64,000 bases of DNA from Myxococcus dinghuensis (GCF_024198235.1 NZ_JAKCFB010000011.1:124001-188000); one strand, 5' to 3'; counted from the first letter of the stretch, positions 16,148-25,940 are shown. Made by a program: numbers and translations. Notes: a model not told the origin generated them from the sequence alone.

Positions 16148-17050
16148 ATGGCCGCTTCCAGGCTCCACGAGCTATCGGTGTTCCTCATCGTCGCCCGGCA
16201 CAAGAGCTTCACGCGCGCGGCGAAGGAGCTGGGTGTCTCCACGTCGGCGGTGAGCCAGACGGTGCGCCAGTTGGAGGAGCGGGTGGGGCAGGCCCTGCTC
16301 TTCCGCACGACGCGCAGCGTGTCGCTCACCGACGTGGGACAGCGCCTGATGGAGCGCGCGACGCCGGGAGTCGAGACGGCCATGGACGCGCTCGAGCACC
16401 TCTTCACCGACAGCACGCAGCTCTCCGGGACGCTGCGCCTCACGGTGCCCGTGTTCGCGCTCGCCACCATCCTCGAACCCATCCTCCCCCGCTTCCTCCA
16501 GGAGCACCCCCAGGTCCGGGTGGAGGCCCGCGTCAGCGACCGGTTCGTGGACATCGTGTCGGAGGGGCTCGACGCGGGGTTCCGGTTGGCGGAGTCCGTC
16601 GAGCGCGACATGGTGCAGGTCCGCCTCACGCCCGCGTTCCGCTTCCTCGTGCTCGGCTCGCCCGACTACCTGCGCAGGCGCGGCACGCCGACGAAGCCCG
16701 CGGACCTCGTGAAGCACGACTGCCTCAGCTACCGGGCGCCCACCACGGGCCTCATCTACCACTGGGAGCTGGAGCGCGGACGACGGACGCTGCGCGTCCC
16801 CGTGAAGGGCCCCGTCGTCTCCGACAGCGCCCACTTCCTGATGCGCATGGCGGCGGCGGGCCTGGGGCTGACCTACGCCGCGGAGCCGGAGGCCGCCCCC
16901 TTCCTGCGCGCCGGCACGCTCCAACCGGTGCTCGAGGACTGGGCCCCGTCCGTCCCCGGCGTCTTCCTGTACTACCCCCACCGCACCCGCGCCTCGCCGC
17001 TCCTGCGCGCGTTCGTCGAGGTGGCGAGGAAGGTCCTACCGGTGCGTTGA
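16148..17050 (+). CDS. LysR family transcriptional regulator
   Basis: A 300-residue regulator. The N-terminal winged helix-turn-helix covers ~residues 1-60 (SFTRAAKELGVSTSAVSQTVRQLEE), and the effector-binding periplasmic-protein-like domain follows from about 88 (GTLRLTVPVFALATILEPIL). It resembles the CrgA/DmlR subgroup. Its likely target is the divergent aldo/keto reductase. The 3' end overlaps the 3' end of the convergent phosphatase-like pseudogene by 15 bp. Confidence 0.92.
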   Translation: MAASRLHELSVFLIVARHKSFTRAAKELGVSTSAVSQTVRQLEERVGQALLFRTTRSVSLTDVGQRLMERATPGVETAMDALEHLFTDSTQLSGTLRLTVPVFALATILEPILPRFLQEHPQVRVEARVSDRFVDIVSEGLDAGFRLAESVERDMVQVRLTPAFRFLVLGSPDYLRRRGTPTKPADLVKHDCLSYRAPTTGLIYHWELERGRRTLRVPVKGPVVSDSAHFLMRMAAAGLGLTYAAEPEAAPFLRAGTLQPVLEDWAPSVPGVFLYYPHRTRASPLLRAFVEVARKVLPVR

Positions 17051-18629
17051 ACCGGGGCGCGGCACGGGCATGACAGAGCGCCGGGGCGGCGCGTCCGCCG
17101 TCCGTCCACACGGCCCGCTCCGAGCCGGAAGCGCCTCGCACAACGGCGTCCCCGAAGCCTCCGGCAACGCGACCTCCAGCCACGACGCGAGCGTGGGCGC
17201 GAGGTCCAGCGGAGTGATGGCGCGTCCCTCTCGCACGGCCGGCAGTCCCTGTCCGAAGACGACCAGCGGCACGTGCGTGTCGTATTCGTACGGCGTTCCG
17301 TGCGTGCTCGCGTGCGCATCCTCCACGCCCAGCAGGACATGCGGCGCAGGGATGACGACGAGGTCTCCCGAGCGCTCGGGCACGTACTCGCCCCGCACCT
17401 CCCGCGCGAAGCCCCGCCTGCCACCCGCGCCCACGTCGGCCGAGGACACGACCTCCGCGATGCCCGGAATCCCCCGGAGCACCTCACGGGCCACCGCGAG
17501 GACCGCCTCCTTGCGGACCGCACGCGCCTCGATGCGCTCCCGGCGCGGATACAGATGCGGAGCACTGCAGGCCTCCACCCAGTCCTCAGGACCGAAGGCC
17601 TTGTCCAGCGCGGACTCCACGGCCTCGGTCACCCGCGCCTCCGACAAGCGCTGTCCGGCCTGCGCGGGGGCCGGCGCCATGCCATGGTCCGCCGTCATCG
17701 CCACCAGCACATTGCCGAGCCCGACCTCGCGGTCCAGCGAGGCGAGGAACGCGGCGAGCGCGCGGTCCAGTTGGAGCAGCATGTCCACCACCTCGTGACT
17801 CTCCGGACCGTAGCCGTGGCTCAGCACGTCCACGCTCGACACCCCCACCGCAAGCAGGGCCCTGGCGCCCGCGCGCTGCCCGAGCTGTTCCGCGTGGGTG
17901 GCGCTCGCGGCGAAGTCGAACAACGCGCGCGCGCCCAGGGGCGTGTAGAGGAATGCGTCGCGCGTGGTGAGGGGATGGGGGAAGGTCCGTCCCAGCTGCT
18001 CGGGTGGGCGCTCCCGAGCGTCGTCATCGGGGCCGAGCGTGGCGTATACCTCCGGGGCCTCGCCTCGCGTCCACGCGGTCGCCTTCACTTCCGCGTTCGC
18101 CTGGTTCCACGAGGCCACCCACTCGGGGAGCCGCTCGGCATGGTGGCGGCTCGTGGTGAAGCCCCGCTCACCCCACCAGTAGGCCTGCCCGCGATGGCCC
18201 CCGAGCATGATGGCCGCGCGGTCCTTGAGGGACACGGAGACGACTCGGGAGGAGCCGTGCGTCGCCAGGAGGCGATCTCCCAGCGTCGCCACGAGCAGTC
18301 GTCGAGGCGACACGCCCTTCCCCTTCGGGTCATCGAGCAGCGGGCTGGCGTCGTCGTTCACACAGCTCACCTCCCGGCCCTGCTCCCGCGCATACCACTC
18401 GTTGGAGATGATGCCGTGACGCGCGGGCAGCGCGCCGGTCGCGAGGGTGGCGTGGCCAGGACACGTCTTCGTCGTCGCGTAGGGGTAGCGCGCGGCGTCG
18501 AAGACGGTGCCTTCCTTTTAGCAACCTGCGGAACCCGCCGGGCCCCATCCGGTGACGCCAGCGCTCCAGGTCGTCGTAGCGCAGCCCATCGAAGACCAGC
18601 CGTGAGGGGCATCCTGCGAGGCGAGCCAC
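17036..18629 (-). pseudogene. alkaline-phosphatase-superfamily gene, frameshifted and 5'-truncated
   Basis: Most of a PafA/PhoA-like metallophosphatase is encoded but split. The C-terminal part is open from 18370 to 17036; reading its frame further upstream gives the nucleophile region (TKTCPGHATLATG) up to 18515. The preceding segment RLVFDGLRYDDLERW (metal-binding Asp) is one frame off. The shift lies at a TTTT run (plus 18516-18519); removing one base restores one frame. The upstream piece has a stop directly before its GTG (18630-18632) and no signal peptide. Other metal ligands are intact (SVDVLSHGYG, TADHGM, STHGTP). It is convergent with a LysR gene. Confidence 0.78.
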
Positions 18630-18675
18630 TCATCAATCCAATGGATGGTTTCGATGATTCCGATAGAATGGTTCG

Positions 18676-19611
18676 ATGGACCTCGACCCCCGCTATCTCG
18701 AGACATTCCTGATGGTGAGTCGGGAGCGCGGCTTCGGTCGCGCGGCCACCCTGCTCCACCGGACCCAGCCCGCGGTCAGCTACCAGATACAGAAGTTGGA
18801 GGAGCAGCTCGGCACGAGGCTCTTCGACCGGACGACGCGGCGCCTGACGCTGACGGAGTCCGGCGCGAAGCTCCATGCGCTGTGCGAGCGCTTCTTCGAG
18901 GAGTTCGGTCGGCTCGCGAAGGCCTTCCAGGAGGGGGACAGCGCCCCTTCGCCCCTGCGCATCGCCTCGGTGAGCGGCTTCGGACGCTACGTGCTCTATC
19001 CGCTCCTCTCGCGGGAGGCGAAGGCGGCGCCGTACTCCCTCCGCTACCCCACGGCCGACCAGGTGTTCACCTCACTGGAGGACGGGACCTGTGACGTGGG
19101 CTTCGTCTACCTGCCGCACGTGTCGAGTCGGCTGCTGACGACGCCGGTGTGGCGCGAGAAGCTCGTGCTCGTCGGCCCCGCGTCCGAGCGTGGACGTCCC
19201 ATGCCGTCACTCGCCGCGTTCGAGACGCTGCCCTTCGTCACCTACGACGAATGCGAGTACGTGTTCGGCAGGTGGTTCGAGGCGATCTACGGGCGGCAGC
19301 CCCGTTCGGTGCGCGGCACGTACCACTTCGAGGAGCTGGAGGAGGTCGTGGGCACGGTGGCGGCGGGACACGGTTGGTCCATCCTCCCCGACCACTGCGT
19401 GGCCCGCGCCGTGCGCGAGGGCACGGTCTTCGTCCCACGATTTCCCGGGCGCAAGCAGGTCGTCAATCGCATCTACGCCGTGCGCCGGGCGAACGCGCCG
19501 GAGCATCCCACCGCGCTCCGGCTCATCGAGGCGCTCTGCGTCGCGAGTGGGCAGGACGGTGACGTGCCCCCCGAACCCGTGAAGCGCCGTTCCAGGAGCA
19601 CGAAACGCTGA
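18676..19611 (+). CDS. LysR family transcriptional regulator
   Basis: A 311-residue LysR protein starting MDLDPRYLETF. The helix-turn-helix is residues ~15-60 (GFGRAATLLHRTQPAVSYQIQKLEEQLGTRLF), and the effector domain starts near 95. It faces the broken phosphatase-like gene across 46 bp, which suggests that gene was once a target or that the junction is a rearrangement point. ATCC-AAT-GGAT at 18636-18646 is a small dyad in that gap. The C-terminal tail is basic (KRRSRSTKR). Confidence 0.9.
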   Translation: MDLDPRYLETFLMVSRERGFGRAATLLHRTQPAVSYQIQKLEEQLGTRLFDRTTRRLTLTESGAKLHALCERFFEEFGRLAKAFQEGDSAPSPLRIASVSGFGRYVLYPLLSREAKAAPYSLRYPTADQVFTSLEDGTCDVGFVYLPHVSSRLLTTPVWREKLVLVGPASERGRPMPSLAAFETLPFVTYDECEYVFGRWFEAIYGRQPRSVRGTYHFEELEEVVGTVAAGHGWSILPDHCVARAVREGTVFVPRFPGRKQVVNRIYAVRRANAPEHPTALRLIEALCVASGQDGDVPPEPVKRRSRSTKR

Positions 19612-19634
19612 ACCCCACGGCGCGCCTCAGGGGC

Positions 19635-20198
19635 TCAGTCGAGCGCGCCGTCGATGACCTTCTTCGCGATGCCGAATGGGAAGCCCGCGCGGGCGAGCGC
19701 GGCGAGGTCGCGCTGGCGATTCTCCTCGCGGGTCGTCGGGTCGCGACGGAAGGGCCCGAGGCGCTTCTTGCGTGCCCAGATGCGCGCGGCGGCCTCGTCG
19801 GAGACCTCCGCGGTCGCCAAGGCCAGCTTGCGTTGCACCAACTCCGCGTCGACGCCCTTGAGTCGCAGCTTCTGCATGATGACCCGCGAGCTGCGCCCCG
19901 AGGCGCGCAGTGACTGGGCCTTCATGCCCGCGTAGGCGTCATCGTTGATGAGCCCGTTGCGCATGAGCTTCTGCACGAGCGCGTCGATCCATCCGAGCGC
20001 CTCCGCGCGGTCCCCGCCGTGCTCCTTCACCGAGCGGTCCACGCGGCGCACCAACACGCGGCGCAGCTGGCTCACCGTGGAGGCGTAGCGCTTCAGGTAG
20101 TGGAGCGCCGCGTTCTCCAGATAGCGGGGTGACACCTTCCGTGGACGCTTCTGCGTCCTCGGGGGCCTGCTGTCCTGTCCGGTCCTGTCCTCGTCCAC
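19635..20198 (-). CDS. recX: regulatory protein RecX
   Basis: A 187-residue RecX, which binds RecA filaments and modulates recombinase activity. It has the helical three-repeat pattern: YLENAALHYLKRYASTVSQLRRVLVRRV, then LIDALVQKLMRNGLINDDAYA-like and GVDAELVQRKL, ending GFPFGIAKKVI. The N-terminal ~20 residues are basic and disordered. GTG 20198 is the chosen start. recA is not in the window. The 222 bp upstream separate it from the sigma gene on the same strand. Confidence 0.85.
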   Translation of the reverse strand: MDEDRTGQDSRPPRTQKRPRKVSPRYLENAALHYLKRYASTVSQLRRVLVRRVDRSVKEHGGDRAEALGWIDALVQKLMRNGLINDDAYAGMKAQSLRASGRSSRVIMQKLRLKGVDAELVQRKLALATAEVSDEAAARIWARKKRLGPFRRDPTTREENRQRDLAALARAGFPFGIAKKVIDGALD

Positions 20199-20420
20199 GC
20201 GGCTCCCTATCTACCAGGGCACCCTGACGCGGGTGGGGACAAGCTTCGTGGGTGGGCAGGCAAGCAGGATGTCCGAGCCCCACGCCTCGAATCGTCACCG
20301 CGCCGGTGGTTCCACTACCCTCGAGGAGACGGGCACTCCAGGTCGCGGACGTCTCCCCCATCCGCCGAGCACGAGCCGCGGTCGCCTGACGCCCGGCTCG
20401 GAGTGGAGTCGCGCGGCCCG

Positions 20421-21683
20421 TCAGGTCCCTCGCTGCTCCGCCAGCCGCGCGGCCCGGGTCAGCAGGTAGTCGCGCTCGGGGATGCTCGCGGTCCTGCCGG
20501 CCGCTCGCCGGTAGTGTGTCACGGCGGCGGCGTACCTCCCCGCCCGCTCCAGCAGGTGCGCGCGCACGACATCGAGGCGGTGGTGGTCCGACAAGCGCGG
20601 GTCCGCGTCGAGCGGCTCCAACGCCTTCAACCCCGCCTCCGGCCCCTCCACCATCGCCAGGGCCACCGCGCGGTTGAGCACCACCATCGGGTTGTCCGAC
20701 AACCGCATCAGCACGTCATAGAGCCCGAGGATCTGCGGCCAGTCCGTGTCCTCGGCCCGCTTCGCCTCGTCATGCACGGCGGCGATGGCCGCCTGGACCG
20801 GGTACTCCCCCGCCGGTCCCCGGGACAACGCCGCCGTCACCAACGCGATGCCCTCCGCGATGGCCTCCGCATCCCACAGGCTCCGGTCCTGCTCGGAGAG
20901 CGGAATCGGCTCCCCGGCCGGCCCCGTCCTCGCCTCGCGCCGCGCGTCCGTCAGCACCATCAGCGCGAGCAGCCCCGTCACCTCGCCGTCCTCCGGCAGC
21001 CGCGCGTGGAGCATCCGCGTCAGGCGCAGCGCCTCGCCCGACAAGTCGCAGCGGTGCAGCGCCGCGCCCTCGCTCGCCGTGTAGCCCTCGCTGAACACGA
21101 GATAGAGCACGTGCAGCACCGCCCCGAGCCTCCGCTCGCGCTCCTCCACCGAGGGGAGCTGGAAGGGCACCCCCGAGGCCCTGATGCTCTGCTTGGCCCG
21201 GCTGATGCGCTGGGCCATCGTCGCCTCCGGCACGAGGAACGCCCGGGCGATCTCCACCGTCGTCAGGCCCCCCACCGCGCGCAGCGTGAGCGCGATGGCG
21301 GACGCCGTCGACAACGCCGGGTGACAACACATGAAGAGCAGGACGAGCGCATCGTCCCGCCCCGTCGACTCGTCGTCATCCGGCCCCAACACGAGCTGGA
21401 GCTCCGGCGGCACCAGGCTCACCACCAGCTCCTCACGACGGCGGCGGGCCGACTCCGCCCGCGCCTGGTCGGTGATGCGCCGCGCGGCCACCTGGAGGAG
21501 CCAGCCGTGCGGGTTGTCCGGCAGGCCCTCGCGCGGCCACTGCTCGGCCGCGGCCATCAACGCCTCCTGCACCGCGTCCTCCGACGCGGCGAAGTCATGG
21601 AAGCGGCGGATGACCGAGCCGAGCACCCGCGGCGCCAGTTCGCGCAGCAGGTGCTCGATTCGCGAGGCCCGGGACGACACCAT
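20421..21683 (-). CDS. ECF sigma factor with long C-terminal extension (ECF42 type)
   Basis: A 420-residue sigma factor, about twice the length of a simple ECF sigma. Region 2 (ASEDAVQEALMAAAEQWP) and region 4 (LTTVEIARAFLVPEATMAQRISRAK) occupy the first ~190 residues. The rest is the helical TPR-like extension typical of the ECF42 group (HRLDVVRAHLLERAGRYAAAVTHYRRAA). ECF42 sigmas pair with DGPF/YCII proteins rather than anti-sigma factors. Here that partner is directly upstream and its TGA overlaps this ATG (TGATG), giving translational coupling. No anti-sigma gene is visible. Confidence 0.9.
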   Translation of the reverse strand: MVSSRASRIEHLLRELAPRVLGSVIRRFHDFAASEDAVQEALMAAAEQWPREGLPDNPHGWLLQVAARRITDQARAESARRRREELVVSLVPPELQLVLGPDDDESTGRDDALVLLFMCCHPALSTASAIALTLRAVGGLTTVEIARAFLVPEATMAQRISRAKQSIRASGVPFQLPSVEERERRLGAVLHVLYLVFSEGYTASEGAALHRCDLSGEALRLTRMLHARLPEDGEVTGLLALMVLTDARREARTGPAGEPIPLSEQDRSLWDAEAIAEGIALVTAALSRGPAGEYPVQAAIAAVHDEAKRAEDTDWPQILGLYDVLMRLSDNPMVVLNRAVALAMVEGPEAGLKALEPLDADPRLSDHHRLDVVRAHLLERAGRYAAAVTHYRRAAGRTASIPERDYLLTRAARLAEQRGT

Positions 21684-22090
21684 CACGGCATCGCGTCGGG
21701 CGGCGGCGCGCTCATCACCTGGCGCACCTCGATGGGCATGTTGAGCGGAACCCCACCCTGCCCCGGCGCCGCCGACGCCTCCGCCGCGATGGCATACGCC
21801 CGCTCCGGGCTCTCCACGTCCACCATCCAGTAGCCGACGAGGAACTCCTTCGACTCCGGGAACACCCCGTCGGTGATGGGCTTGCCGTCCTTGTCCGCGC
21901 GCACCCGCCGCGCCTGGTCCGGCCCCGCCAGCCCCTCCGCGCCGACCAACTCCCCGGACGCGGCGAGCTTCTGCGCGAAGCCCTTCATGAACGCGATGTG
22001 CGCCTGGAGGTCCTTCTGCGGCCACGAGGCGACCTGGTACGGCCCCTTCCCGGGGTGGTTCATCATCAGGAGATACTTCACGGTCGGCAT
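21683..22090 (-). CDS. YCII/DGPF family protein, partner of the ECF42 sigma factor
   Basis: A 135-residue protein with the YCII-related fold (KYLLMMNHPG strand, ...TDGVFPESKEFLVGYWMVDVESPERAYAIA). The DGPF motif of the family is written DGVF here. Such proteins flank ECF42 sigma genes; their role is unknown and they may bind or sense a small ligand. ATG 22090 starts the conserved first strand. It is the first gene of the pair, overlapping the sigma start by one base. Confidence 0.88.
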   Translation of the reverse strand: MPTVKYLLMMNHPGKGPYQVASWPQKDLQAHIAFMKGFAQKLAASGELVGAEGLAGPDQARRVRADKDGKPITDGVFPESKEFLVGYWMVDVESPERAYAIAAEASAAPGQGGVPLNMPIEVRQVMSAPPPDAMP

Positions 22091-22345
22091 CCTCTCGAAT
22101 CCGGCCACCCGTCCATCGGGGGCGCGGTCATGGGCAGGTCGGAGCCGAGCGCGCGTTCTCGACATCCGCGCCGAAGATATTCGTCGCTCCCAGGCACGCA
22201 AACGACGAGCCCACCCCGCGCACAGTCTCCTACTCGGGGCGGCAGGGCCCCATGAGGGCACGACGCACCGCGTTCTCCCTCATCCAGCAACGGCTCCGCC
22301 GACTCTCCGAGCGGCTTCACTACACTCCGCGTTCGGAGACCCGCC

Positions 22346-23686
22346 ATGTCGACCGCCGCCCCGCTGCATGTCGAACCCGTGCCCCCGCCCGAGCCCGCCG
22401 CGACGCCCGCCGTGCCTCCGGAGCCCGCCCCCTGGCCCCTGGCCGCGCGCATCGCGTTCCGCTTCACCTGCGTGCTCGTGCTCCTCACGTGCTTCCCCTA
22501 CCCGCTCGACAACATCCCGGGCGGCTACACCGTCATCGCGGAGGTCAACTCCTTCTGGAGCACCGTGGTGCCGTGGCTCGTCCTCCACACGACGGGCTTC
22601 GAGGTCACCGAGCCCCCGCTCATCACCGGCAGCGGCGACACCCAGCTCGAGTTCGTCAAGGCGGGCTTCTTCCTCCTCCTGTCGGTGGTGGCGACCCTCG
22701 TCTGGTCCATCCTCGATGCGCGGCGGCCCCGGTATCCGCGGGCGCACCACTTCCTGCGCGTCTACGTCCGGTACGTCCTCGCCGGCGCGATGCTGGGCTA
22801 CGGCTTCGTCAAGCTCTTCCCGTCGCAGTTCCCGCCCATCGGGGAGGAGCGGCTGGCACAGCCCCTGGGCGAATTCTCCCCCATGGGACTGCTGTGGACC
22901 TTCATGGGGTACTCGCTCGGCTACAACATCCTCACCGGCGGCGCGGAGGTCCTGGGCGGCCTGCTGATGTTCTTCCGGCGGACCACCACGCTGGGCGCGC
23001 TGGTCCTCGTCGGGGTGCTGACGAACGTGGTGGCGCTCAACTTCTTCTACGACGTGCCCGTCAAGCTGTACTCCCTGCGGCTGCTGCTGCTCGCGGTGTT
23101 CCTGCTCGCCCCCGACCTGCGGCGGCTCGTCGACGTGCTGGTCCTCAACCGCGCCACCCGCCCCGCGGAGATTCAACGCCCCTTCCACCTGCCCAGGCGC
23201 GTCACCTGGGGCCTGCTCGCCGCGAAGCTGGTCCTCGTGGGCCACTTCATCTACGGCAACGCCATCCAGGGCTGGGGATCGTACCAGCGCTTCCAATCGA
23301 GCGGGCCGCCGCCGGCGCTCATGGGCATCTACGACGTCGAGGGCTTCCATCGCGGAGGACAGGAGCTCGACGGCGGCGAGCGCTGGAGGCGCTTCAGCAT
23401 CAGCCCCTACGGACACGTGCAGATACGCACCGCGGGCAACTCCCGCACGCGCTTCAGCCTCGTCGAGTCCGCCGAGAACAAGACGCTCACCCTCACCGAG
23501 CTATGGGTCGCGGAGCCGAAGCAACTGACGCTCACCTTCGAGAAGCCCGACCCCACGCACCTCGTGCTGCGCGGGGACCAGGAGGGCGCGCCCATCGAGG
23601 TGCACCTGCGCAAGGTGGACACCTCCAACTCCCTGCTCCTGAACCGCGGCTTCCACTGGGTGCAGGAGCAGCCCTTCAACCGCTGA
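22346..23686 (+). CDS. DoxX-like multi-pass membrane protein with soluble C-terminal domain
   Basis: A 446-residue protein. After a Pro-rich N-terminus (~30 residues) there are about six to eight hydrophobic segments between residues 35 and 315, with features of DoxX/HTTM-like proteins (VRYVLAGAMLGYGFVKLFPSQFP; VVALNFFYDVPVKLYS). The last ~120 residues are a soluble beta-rich domain (ERWRRFSISPYGHVQIRTA...). The membrane part is probably inner-membrane. I cannot assign a substrate or reaction. The gene is convergent with the next one, with only 3 bp between stops. Confidence 0.65.
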   Translation: MSTAAPLHVEPVPPPEPAATPAVPPEPAPWPLAARIAFRFTCVLVLLTCFPYPLDNIPGGYTVIAEVNSFWSTVVPWLVLHTTGFEVTEPPLITGSGDTQLEFVKAGFFLLLSVVATLVWSILDARRPRYPRAHHFLRVYVRYVLAGAMLGYGFVKLFPSQFPPIGEERLAQPLGEFSPMGLLWTFMGYSLGYNILTGGAEVLGGLLMFFRRTTTLGALVLVGVLTNVVALNFFYDVPVKLYSLRLLLLAVFLLAPDLRRLVDVLVLNRATRPAEIQRPFHLPRRVTWGLLAAKLVLVGHFIYGNAIQGWGSYQRFQSSGPPPALMGIYDVEGFHRGGQELDGGERWRRFSISPYGHVQIRTAGNSRTRFSLVESAENKTLTLTELWVAEPKQLTLTFEKPDPTHLVLRGDQEGAPIEVHLRKVDTSNSLLLNRGFHWVQEQPFNR

Positions 23687-23689
23687 CGC

Positions 23690-24778
23690 TCAGTCGGCGC
23701 GGACGGCGACGTCCTCGCGCGCGAGCGCGGGGACCTCGCGCCCCTCCCCGAACCCCAGCGCCCAGAAGCGCGGACGCACCGGCTCGCGCGCCAGCAGGCG
23801 CAGCAGCAGGAACTTCGCCTCGTCCTGCCCGTCGAAGGCCATGGGGAAGGTGTTGTAGTGCATCGCGACCGACGTCGAGGAGCGCAGCACGTGGTGCGCG
23901 TCCAGCGCCTCGCGAGGCCCCATGTGCACGGTGTGGAGGATGCGCGGGCGGTACGCGCCGATGGGCAGCACCGACAGGCGCATGGGCCCGAAGCGCTCGG
24001 CCACCATGGCGAAGTGCGGCCCGAAGCCGGTGTCCCCCGCGAAGAGCACCGGCCCGCCGCGCGTGGAGATGACGTAGCCGGCCCACAGCGTCTCCTCCAC
24101 GTCCGTCAGGCCCCGGTTGGAGCGGTGTTGCGCGGGCACCGCCGTCACCGCGACGTCCGGCGTCACCTCCGTGGCCTGCCACCAGTCCAACTCCTCCACG
24201 TGCTGGAACCCCTCCGCGTCGAGCAGCGCCTTGTTGCCCAGGCCGACGACGAAGCGCGGGTGGTGCGCCGCCTCCAGCCGCCGCAGCGTGGGCAGGTCCA
24301 TGTGGTCGTAGTGGTTGTGGCTCACCACCACCACGTCGATGGGCGGCAGGTCCTCGAAGCGGATGCCGGGCGGGTGCACGCGCCGCGGCCCGAGGAAGGA
24401 CACCGGGCTGGCCCGGTCCGAATAGATGGGGTCGGTCAGCACGTTGACGCCATCCGCCTGGACCAGCACGGTGGCGTGGTTGATGACCGTCACGCGCAGC
24501 GTCCCGGCGCCCACCCGCTCCGGCGGAGGACGCCCCGGGGGCAGGTCCTCGTAGTCGCGCCACTCCCCGCGCTTCTCCTGCAGCGCCGCCGACACCAGCT
24601 GGGACACCCCCAGCCGGGGAGCGTCCCCCAGGTTCTTGAACTTCTCGCCGTCGAAGTGCGCCGTCACCGGACCGCGATGACTCGGGCCCGCGAACAGGCA
24701 CCCGCCGAGCAGCGGCGCGCACACGAGGAGGAGGAGGGACAGACGCCCCGGGCTTGCGGGGGGATGGCGGGGAGACAT
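23690..24778 (-). CDS. metallo-beta-lactamase-fold lipoprotein (NAPE-PLD/UlaG-like)
   Basis: A 362-residue protein. The lipoprotein signal ends at lipobox LGGC, Cys 27. The catalytic domain has VVVSHNHYDHMD, the HxHxDH zinc motif, later AGDTGFG and a conserved FGPMRLSVLPIGAYRP segment, which is the NAPE-PLD/RomA-type branch of the fold. These are phosphodiesterases or lactonases; those with a lipid anchor act at the cell envelope. The substrate is unknown. Same strand as the epimerase upstream with a 95-bp gap. Confidence 0.85.
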   Translation of the reverse strand: MSPRHPPASPGRLSLLLLVCAPLLGGCLFAGPSHRGPVTAHFDGEKFKNLGDAPRLGVSQLVSAALQEKRGEWRDYEDLPPGRPPPERVGAGTLRVTVINHATVLVQADGVNVLTDPIYSDRASPVSFLGPRRVHPPGIRFEDLPPIDVVVVSHNHYDHMDLPTLRRLEAAHHPRFVVGLGNKALLDAEGFQHVEELDWWQATEVTPDVAVTAVPAQHRSNRGLTDVEETLWAGYVISTRGGPVLFAGDTGFGPHFAMVAERFGPMRLSVLPIGAYRPRILHTVHMGPREALDAHHVLRSSTSVAMHYNTFPMAFDGQDEAKFLLLRLLAREPVRPRFWALGFGEGREVPALAREDVAVRAD

Positions 24779-24873
24779 GGCGGAAGGTCGCTCCGTCGGC
24801 GTGGAGGCTGGCCCACCGGCCCGGGCCAGGACGAGCCCGATGTTAATGAGCGGCGCCGGGGGCCGCAGCGCCA

Positions 24874-25917
24874 TCACGAGGACGCGGCGACGGAGGTCGT
24901 CTCGGAGACGACAGCGGAGGCGGCCGGGCGCTCGCGCAGCCAGGCCACGGTGTCGCGCAGCGTCTCCTCCAGGGGCCGGAACGAGGCGCCCAGCTCCCGC
25001 TGGGCCTTGCGCGAGTCCACGGACAGCTTCGCGTGCATGACGCGCACCCCCTCCACCGTCAGGGACGTGGAGCCGCCCGTCAGCCGCGCCCCCGTCTGGG
25101 CCAGGGCGCCCAGCGTCACCGCCAGCCAGTGCGGCAGGACGCGGCGCGGCGCCTTCACCCCCGTCAGCCGCTCCAGCCCCATCGCGAGCTGCGAGAGCGT
25201 CACGAACCCGCCGCCCACCAGGTAGCGCTCCCCAGGCCGGCCCTTCTCGATGGACACCACCGTGGCCTCGGCCACGTCGCGCGCGTCCACCAGGCACGAG
25301 CCGCCATCCAGCATCGCCGGCAGCCTGCCCCCGAGGAAGTCGAGCACGAACTGGCCCGCGCCGGTGGGGCCCGCGTCCCAGGGGCCGAACATCCACCCCG
25401 GCAGGATGAACACCACCGGCATGCCCGTGCGGGCGCTGAAGGCGTTCAGCTCCCGCTCCGACTCCACCTTGCTCTTGAAGTACAGGTTGTCCGCGACGAG
25501 CGGAGCGGCCGGCGTGGACTCGTCGCCCGGAGAGCCATCCGGCTTCAACCCCACGGTGCCGCTGGAGCTGACGTCCACGAAGCGCTTCACGCCCCGGCGG
25601 TGCGCCTCCTCCGCCAGCGCCACCGTCCCCTTCACGTTGATGGCGTACAGCTTCGGCCAGTGGTCGCCGGCGGCGTAGTATTCGCGGAAGTAGGCCGCGG
25701 TGTGGATGACCACGTCGCACCCCTCCAGCGCGGCCGCGAAGCCCTGCACGTCCTCCATGTCCCCCTCCACCACCTCCACCCCGGCCAGCCCTCCCAATAC
25801 CTGCCGCGCCTTCGCCGGTGAGCGCGCCAGCGCCCGCACCGCGTACCCCCGCGACACCAACGCCCGCACCAGGTTGTTGCCCAAGAGCCCCGTGCTTCCC
25901 GTCACGAACGCGCGCAT
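24874..25917 (-). CDS. NAD-dependent epimerase/dehydratase (extended SDR)
   Basis: A 347-residue extended SDR. GSTGLLGNNL at residues 7-16 is the NAD(P) motif, VIHTAAYFREYYAAGD follows, and the catalytic Tyr-X3-Lys occurs in LYFKSK. It resembles dihydroflavonol-4-reductase/hopanoid-associated epimerase-like proteins that act on sterols, flavonoids or sugars; the substrate is unknown. It is divergent from a TetR gene, and a 34-bp inverted repeat lies between them, so TetR control is likely. Confidence 0.88.
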   Translation of the reverse strand: MRAFVTGSTGLLGNNLVRALVSRGYAVRALARSPAKARQVLGGLAGVEVVEGDMEDVQGFAAALEGCDVVIHTAAYFREYYAAGDHWPKLYAINVKGTVALAEEAHRRGVKRFVDVSSSGTVGLKPDGSPGDESTPAAPLVADNLYFKSKVESERELNAFSARTGMPVVFILPGWMFGPWDAGPTGAGQFVLDFLGGRLPAMLDGGSCLVDARDVAEATVVSIEKGRPGERYLVGGGFVTLSQLAMGLERLTGVKAPRRVLPHWLAVTLGALAQTGARLTGGSTSLTVEGVRVMHAKLSVDSRKAQRELGASFRPLEETLRDTVAWLRERPAASAVVSETTSVAASS

Positions 25918-25940
25918 GCGGCGCCTCCCAGCAAATGTGA

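Noticed and set aside
18516-18519. Programmed +1 frameshifting in the phosphatase-like gene
   Set aside because: There is no recognisable shift-prone stop context or downstream structure, and the 5' piece lacks a signal peptide, so decay is simpler.
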